Source: Sinohyriopsis cumingii (Eukaryota; Mollusca; Bivalvia; Unionida; Unionidae). From it: DNA of 64,000 bases. Position 1 is the stretch's first letter. Every line of letters begins with the position of its first letter. The translations under genes and the position numbers were made by a program. The stretch spans positions 123,635,928 through 123,699,927 of the forward strand of contig CM068838.1 in the NCBI GenBank assembly GCA_028554795.2. Direction: 5' to 3'. The notes beneath the pieces were generated by a model. It searched no databases. It saw only the letters and a list, made by a program, of their open reading frames with translations, and was not told the origin of the DNA. Below are positions 60,361 to 64,000 of the stretch, piece by piece.

Positions 60361-60765
60361 CTAGCGCACGACTTTGTGAGGTGGTTTGGTTGATTTTGAT
60401 AACTCGCCAAGTACATTAATTACTTCACGGCCACATATCAGAGGATCAGTTAGTGTTTGTGTTGGTAGCGTTGAGTACCAAACTGGAATTTTCGTGGGAG
60501 TGCTTTGTACGTATTTTAGAAATTCAACTTGATGTGCTAACCCATACGAATCGAAAAAAACAATTCCACGTGGATCAATCGCGTAAGCATTCCAATGAGT
60601 TCCTGATCTCACATAAAAACGCCTCTAAAATTTTTTGTTTTAAATTGCTTAGCAGCATCGAGTAAATCAAAATTTGACATCGTTGCGAGACGCGCTGCGT
60701 CTGTTCTCAAAACCGTTTGGGGTACCATGAGAGTGGAGTTCCTGGTAGTCTTAGATCCGCTCATT
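60361..60765 (-). pseudogene. Adenain-like cysteine protease, internally deleted
   Basis: The N-terminal part reads MSNFDLLDAAKQF and NFRGVFM, the usual opening of the adenovirus-type maturation protease in Polintons. A break at about 60,610 then jumps to SGTHWNAYAIDPRGIVFFDS, so the stretch normally between them (about 15-20 residues) is missing and the frame shifts. The catalytic His (GTHW), Asp (FFDSYG), Gln (PTQTLTD) and Cys (LICGREV) are all still present downstream. The enzyme would have processed capsid precursors. Confidence 0.7.
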
Positions 60766-60769
60766 TTTT

Positions 60770-61149
60770 GTTTGTATCCGCGTCCAGTTGCTTTTTTTAA
60801 TGCCATTCCAGCAAAGGTTCCAACAGCGCTAACGCGGCTGCTTTTGCAACAGCTGGGCCAGCAGCAGCAATTAATGCTGGTATTGCTGCGAGAAGTGGAA
60901 ATATTCCACCGGATTAATCATGTCGCTGATGGCTTTTGGAGCGAAATCAAGTTGAACTCCTGTTTTTGCTTGCTGCGCCTTAGTGAAAAGTTTTAGTTGA
61001 GTTTTAGTCAATGATAACTTGTTTGGACCACCATTAGCAATTTGATCTCACTTTAATGTTATTTTTGTCCCGCATGTTCTCGCGTGTTTTGATTGTAATT
61101 TTTTCACCTGACCGGAAGTCAGAGTGACATTAACGTAACTATATGACAT
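60770..61149 (-). pseudogene. Ala-rich pX-like minor core protein, broken
   Basis: An ATG at 61,149 (MSYSYVNVTLTSGQVKKLQS) begins a frame that hits TGA at 61,048-61,050, continues in frame (LSLTKTQLKLFTKAQQAKTG) and then shifts near 60,910 into a hydrophobic Ala-rich run (IFPLLAAIPALIAAAGPAVA). It is followed by a basic tail (MALKKATGRGYKQK). The layout matches the pX-like protein found between capsid and protease genes in many Polintons. It overlaps or abuts the protease start. Confidence 0.55.
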
Positions 61150-61179
61150 TCTTATAATTAACGCGATTGATCTAATTGT

Positions 61180-62530
61180 CTACATGTTTTCTACTGGTAC
61201 ATCAACAACTCTCATTCGACCACTACCACCTTTAAGTAACATTGCTTTGTCACTGAGTATGACCGCGGTTACTCTGTAACCAGCGTCGGCATCAGCTTGC
61301 GGGTCACCAACATGAGCTTGAAAATGTATATCAACGACAGATTGTTTGGATAAATCAAGATGCTCCCGCGGAAAGTAATAAATCGGATACAGATTTGTAA
61401 AATCTAACTGTGATATTTGCAAACCAGTATCTATATTTATAATACGTGCCAGGAATGTCAGCAAACGATGATATACACGTGCCACATGATCATGTGCGAA
61501 TTTTAACGATATATCTTCGGATGGTTCATGTTGTCCGTTTATTCTCAATGAAACTTCGGTAACGTCGAATTTGTCAAATATCATATGTGAATGTTCCTGT
61601 TTACTCAACCGATTTTTATTTTGCAGCGCAACAAAAATATGTCGTGGTGCAGAAACACCTTGTTGTGATGCTATAAGCCAAGTAAATATATCTTTGACAG
61701 TACTTTGGATGGTGTCTGTGGTTACTGTAAACCATGATAGTAATGATTTACCGCCTTGATTCATAAAAGACAATAATTTTTGTTCTTCTGTGAATGATGG
61801 AGTTAATACCGGCATCCACAGTGAGAGTTTTGTTATATTTACTTTACCAGCATCAGCAACACCAGCACCTCGCCAGATCGCATCATTGTCATTACCTTTC
61901 TTACGAGCACAACTGTGTGTTTAGCTCCAAAGATGACCTCTTTAATATCACTGCAAAATCCGAAGATGTGAGACAGTGGAATCGCACATGAAAAACCTCT
62001 TCTATTTCCTGACAATATTGCTCGGAGTGTTACAATCCTAAGTTGTAAGTTGCATTAACACTTCCTATAATATCAAAAGCATCAGCTGGTCTAGCTGCAT
62101 GTTCAAAATCATCTGGTTGTGGATCAGATGCAGTATTTCGTGGTGTCCGTATTTTGGTATATTGAACATGATCAGCGTTGTCGGTAATATCTTTAGCAAA
62201 CATCATTGATGGACCAGCTGATCTGTAATCATCAGAATATCTTGCTAGACCAATTATTGTTGTAGCAACATCGACATTCTTCTGAATCGATTCGATATTT
62301 CTTCCATCATTCATATATTTGGCGCTATCAAATGATGCCATAATCCCATTATTGACAAAACCAACTCGTAAATTGGCATCGTATGCATTATCATCCACCT
62401 TTACAAGTCTACCACCTGCTATCAAATTTGCGGTGATATTTTCTTGTATTTGTTCAAATCCCTGATCTGCTAGTTTTTTATTTGCGGCTTGATTTATTAT
62501 TTTACTGACGCTGTGGGCATATCTGTAGTG
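61180..62530 (-). pseudogene. Major capsid protein (double-jelly-roll type), broken
   Basis: Upstream part (open to 62,030): ANKKLADQGFEQIQENITA, IAGGRLVKVDDNAY, then a stop at 62,030-62,032. A second frame carries IPLSHIFGFC and VIFGAKHTVVLVRK, a third GNDNDAIWRGAG and, from 61,815, the rest to 61,180, including SAPRHIFVALQNKNR, FDVTEVSLRING, FTNLYPIYYF and a final DKAMLLKGGSGRMRVV. These words and their order match the capsid protein of invertebrate Polinton/adinto-type elements. Length before breaks would be about 450 residues, normal for the group. One stop and two frame changes within about 150 bp make it non-functional. Confidence 0.75.
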
Positions 62531-62826
62531 CTTGGTAATTTTACTGGTGGTGATTTTCGTCTTATTAATCGTGCTAGTCTTTCTTTGATTGCCTAGAACG
62601 CCTTACCAGCAACATCGACGATTGCACCAGGATCTTTTTCACCAACAACATTAATAGCTTTCATCGATAATTGTTTTGCAAGAAGTCCCACTTTTGGTGC
62701 TAACCCCGCGAATAACCCCTGAACAACATCACCAAATCCATCTCCGTAAGTTGCTCTATAGATTGGTAATCGTGAGCTTACTGCTATGACCTGTACGGGT
62801 CTATGATGTCTATTATACATGATCAT
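62500..62826 (-). pseudogene. Minor capsid-type small protein
   Basis: The frame from 62,826 contains PIYRATYGDGFGDVVQGLFA and GLAPKVGLLAKQLSMKAINV, a Gly-rich then amphipathic-helix pattern like that of the small protein preceding the capsid gene in Polintons. A TAG at 62,593-62,595 interrupts it; the same frame continues with IKERLARLIRRKSPPVKLPS to a stop near 62,500. A single point mutation may therefore have shortened it by about 30 residues. It overlaps the start of the capsid region. Confidence 0.5.
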
Positions 62827-62850
62827 TTTATTCTATTATTTATGTAACAA

Positions 62851-63376
62851 CTAGTCACTATGATAATCATCAACGAGTTCATCAATGAGTTCTCGGTAAA
62901 TACCAATATCCATGATGCAGCCTTGAAATAATCGCGAACAAATATCATTTGCTTCATTAATTATTTCTGGTAAGTTATTTGCAGCACGTTTCCCTCCTAT
63001 GAGAACCTCTGACCATTGTACGTCATTGAGGATATTATCAGGACAAACATAATTATTTCCCAAACCACTACCAGTAGCACCAGGCGTATCGTGGAATTCT
63101 TCTTCTGGTTCTTCATGTGTTTCCATTTGTTGCAATGGAGGTGGAACTTGATAGGAAGGATCTTCCTGGTGTTGTTTTCGCTGTCGTCGTTTTTGTTTCT
63201 GTTTTCGCTCTTCTTGTTCTTTTTGTCTCTGTTCCTCTTGTTTCTGTTGAATCATGCAATGCTACTCCGTCTAAAAACATGCTATAAAAACTATTTTGTC
63301 TGGATATCCGACTAATATTCTGGTTTATTTTATATACCCAATCAACCCATGTTGCACGACTAATTTTGTTTATCAT
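62851..63376 (-). pseudogene. Gln/Lys/Glu-rich accessory protein, frameshifted
   Basis: The N-terminal part from 63,376 (MINKISRATWVDWVYKINQN) runs in one frame to about 63,250, where a second frame takes over with a highly charged repeat (QRQKEQEERKQKQKRRQRKQ), a Pro/Glu linker and an acidic end (IYRELIDELVDDYHSD). The first part is a plausible structured domain, the charged part a long helix. Function is not recognised. Confidence 0.4.
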
Positions 63377-63404
63377 ATTTGGGTTTTAAAAAGCTACCTC
63401 TGCG

Positions 63405-63870
63405 TTAATAACTTGAAGCAGCAAACGTACCAAACTTCACTATATCATCCCTAGTATTTAATATGAATCTTTGTATTTCTCGTATACCACCATCAGTAAA
63501 TTGTTCCGTAAGATCAATATCCCCTTTTGTACTTATATATCCGAGACAGGGTCAATGACAATATTTTGTGGTTGGGGTTGAGGTTGTGCGGCGGCTATTT
63601 TAGCTGGAAGTTCTTGTAAAATGTGTTCTGTTCGTTTTAATACTGGAAGAATACCCTCCTTCTTTTCCTCAATATCCCCCATTACAACATTTTCAATAAT
63701 TTGTGTAACGGGTTTAAATAACTGCTCTGTACCAGTAGCAAATTCAACTTGTGCTTCTTGCCGCGCGTGTAGGTTTTTTTTTTGAAATTGTCTTTGACAG
63801 GAACAAATTTTTTGATTGCTTCTAGTCGTTCTCGAGCTAGTCTAGCTGTGTAGGATTCTGGATGTACCAT
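63405..63870 (-). pseudogene. Accessory protein at the right end of the element
   Basis: An ATG at 63,870 (MVHPESYTARLARERLEAIK) starts a frame that shifts at a run of about ten T (63,774-63,783) into VEFATGTEQLFKPVTQIIEN and on to a Pro/Gln run (AQPQPQPQNIVIDP) with a stop near 63,537. A further open piece (IDLTEQFTDGGIREIQRFIL) ends at 63,405. The last part may belong to the same gene or a separate one. It is the first minus-strand gene inside the right TIR. Family not recognised. Confidence 0.4.
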
Positions 63871-63895
63871 ATTTGATATAATAATGATTTAATTT

Positions 63896-64000
63896 ATAGC
63901 AGCAGAGAGCGTGCTGACTCCAAATTGACACCGATGTGATCGCTGCAGTTTTTTTGGGTAAGTCAAATTAGAGTTCGTTGACAGGGTTGTCTCATCCCAG
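63896..64000 (-). repeat. Right terminal inverted repeat, cut by window edge
   Basis: Read inverted: GACAACCCTGTCAACGAACT, CTCTAATTTGACTTACCCA, ACATCGGTGTCAATTTGGAG and TCTGCTGCTAT, in the same order as the left repeat. The similarity continues to the last base of the window. Confidence 0.65.

Larger units (their letters stand above)
53297..64000. mobile_element. Polinton/Maverick-like (adintovirus-like) endogenous element, decayed
   Basis: Grounds for the call are diverged inverted repeats at the two ends, a protein-primed PolB fragment, a double-jelly-roll-type major capsid protein, an adenain-like cysteine protease, an Ala-rich pX-like protein, a fibre-like protein and several small proteins that accompany these in invertebrate Polintons. 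Gene density is far above that of the rest of the window. Almost every gene is frame-broken. No retroviral-type integrase and no FtsK/HerA-type packaging ATPase could be read, and the polymerase lacks its second half. The outer ends are uncertain: the right repeat runs out of the window and the left outer limit is approximate. Confidence 0.8.

Noticed and set aside
53297..64000. Bacterial or phage contamination as source of the HNH and capsid genes
   Set aside because: Gene content and TIRs fit an animal Polinton-type element and the decay matches a resident genomic copy.

Overview
The window looks like nuclear DNA of a marine invertebrate, most likely a mollusc. The grounds are very high A+T, intron-bearing genes with GT-AG sites, abundant (TA)n and satellite arrays, tRNA-derived SINEs and a mixed load of decayed transposons. 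I see no bacterial-style operon, rRNA gene, CRISPR array or convincing functional tRNA gene.

Layout. 1-7.7 kb is mainly one decayed Ty3/gypsy retrotransposon of the Gmr1-like type (gag, protease, integrase, then RT-RNase H, 3' LTR), interrupted by about 1.6 kb of unrelated sequence. 9.0-10.9 kb holds a remnant of a non-LTR retrotransposon with a restriction-like endonuclease domain, from which most of the RT is gone. 11.5-21.7 kb carries candidate exons of a plus-strand gene; its first exon encodes four 24-residue repeats, three of them with ITAM-like spacing (YxxL-x9-YxxI). Between and after these exons are SINEs of two families, a 35-bp repeat, a 54-bp satellite and a fold-back element. 27.2-30.1 kb is a pure 15-bp minisatellite of about 195 copies. 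33.6-36.6 kb is a complete but mutated hAT (ZMYM1-like) transposon with TIRs and a perfect 8-bp target duplication. 38-39.3 kb and 47.4-49.5 kb look like two diverged copies of one non-coding segment. 49.7-52.0 kb has three well-formed exons of an UNC93A-type multi-pass membrane protein gene, plus a degraded duplicate of its second exon; the 3' exons are not visible.

53.3 kb to the end of the window is a decayed Polinton/Maverick-like (adintovirus-like) element. Diverged terminal inverted repeats are visible at about 53.46-53.58 kb and from 63.90 kb to the window edge. Read inward from the right, on the minus strand, are small accessory and minor-capsid-type proteins, a double-jelly-roll-type major capsid protein, an Ala-rich pX-like protein, an adenain-like cysteine protease, a fibre-like protein, a membrane protein and three proteins typical of this element class. 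From the left end come a truncated protein-primed DNA polymerase B (minus) and, diverging from it, a zinc-ribbon protein, a NUMOD4/HNH endonuclease and a small coiled-coil protein (plus). The two gene sets converge at 57.1-57.5 kb on a region with short hairpins and a 52-bp tandem repeat. Most of its genes carry frameshifts, stops or deletions, and I could not find an integrase or packaging ATPase, so this copy is almost certainly inactive.

All assignments come from reading translations and motifs by eye; no database search was run.
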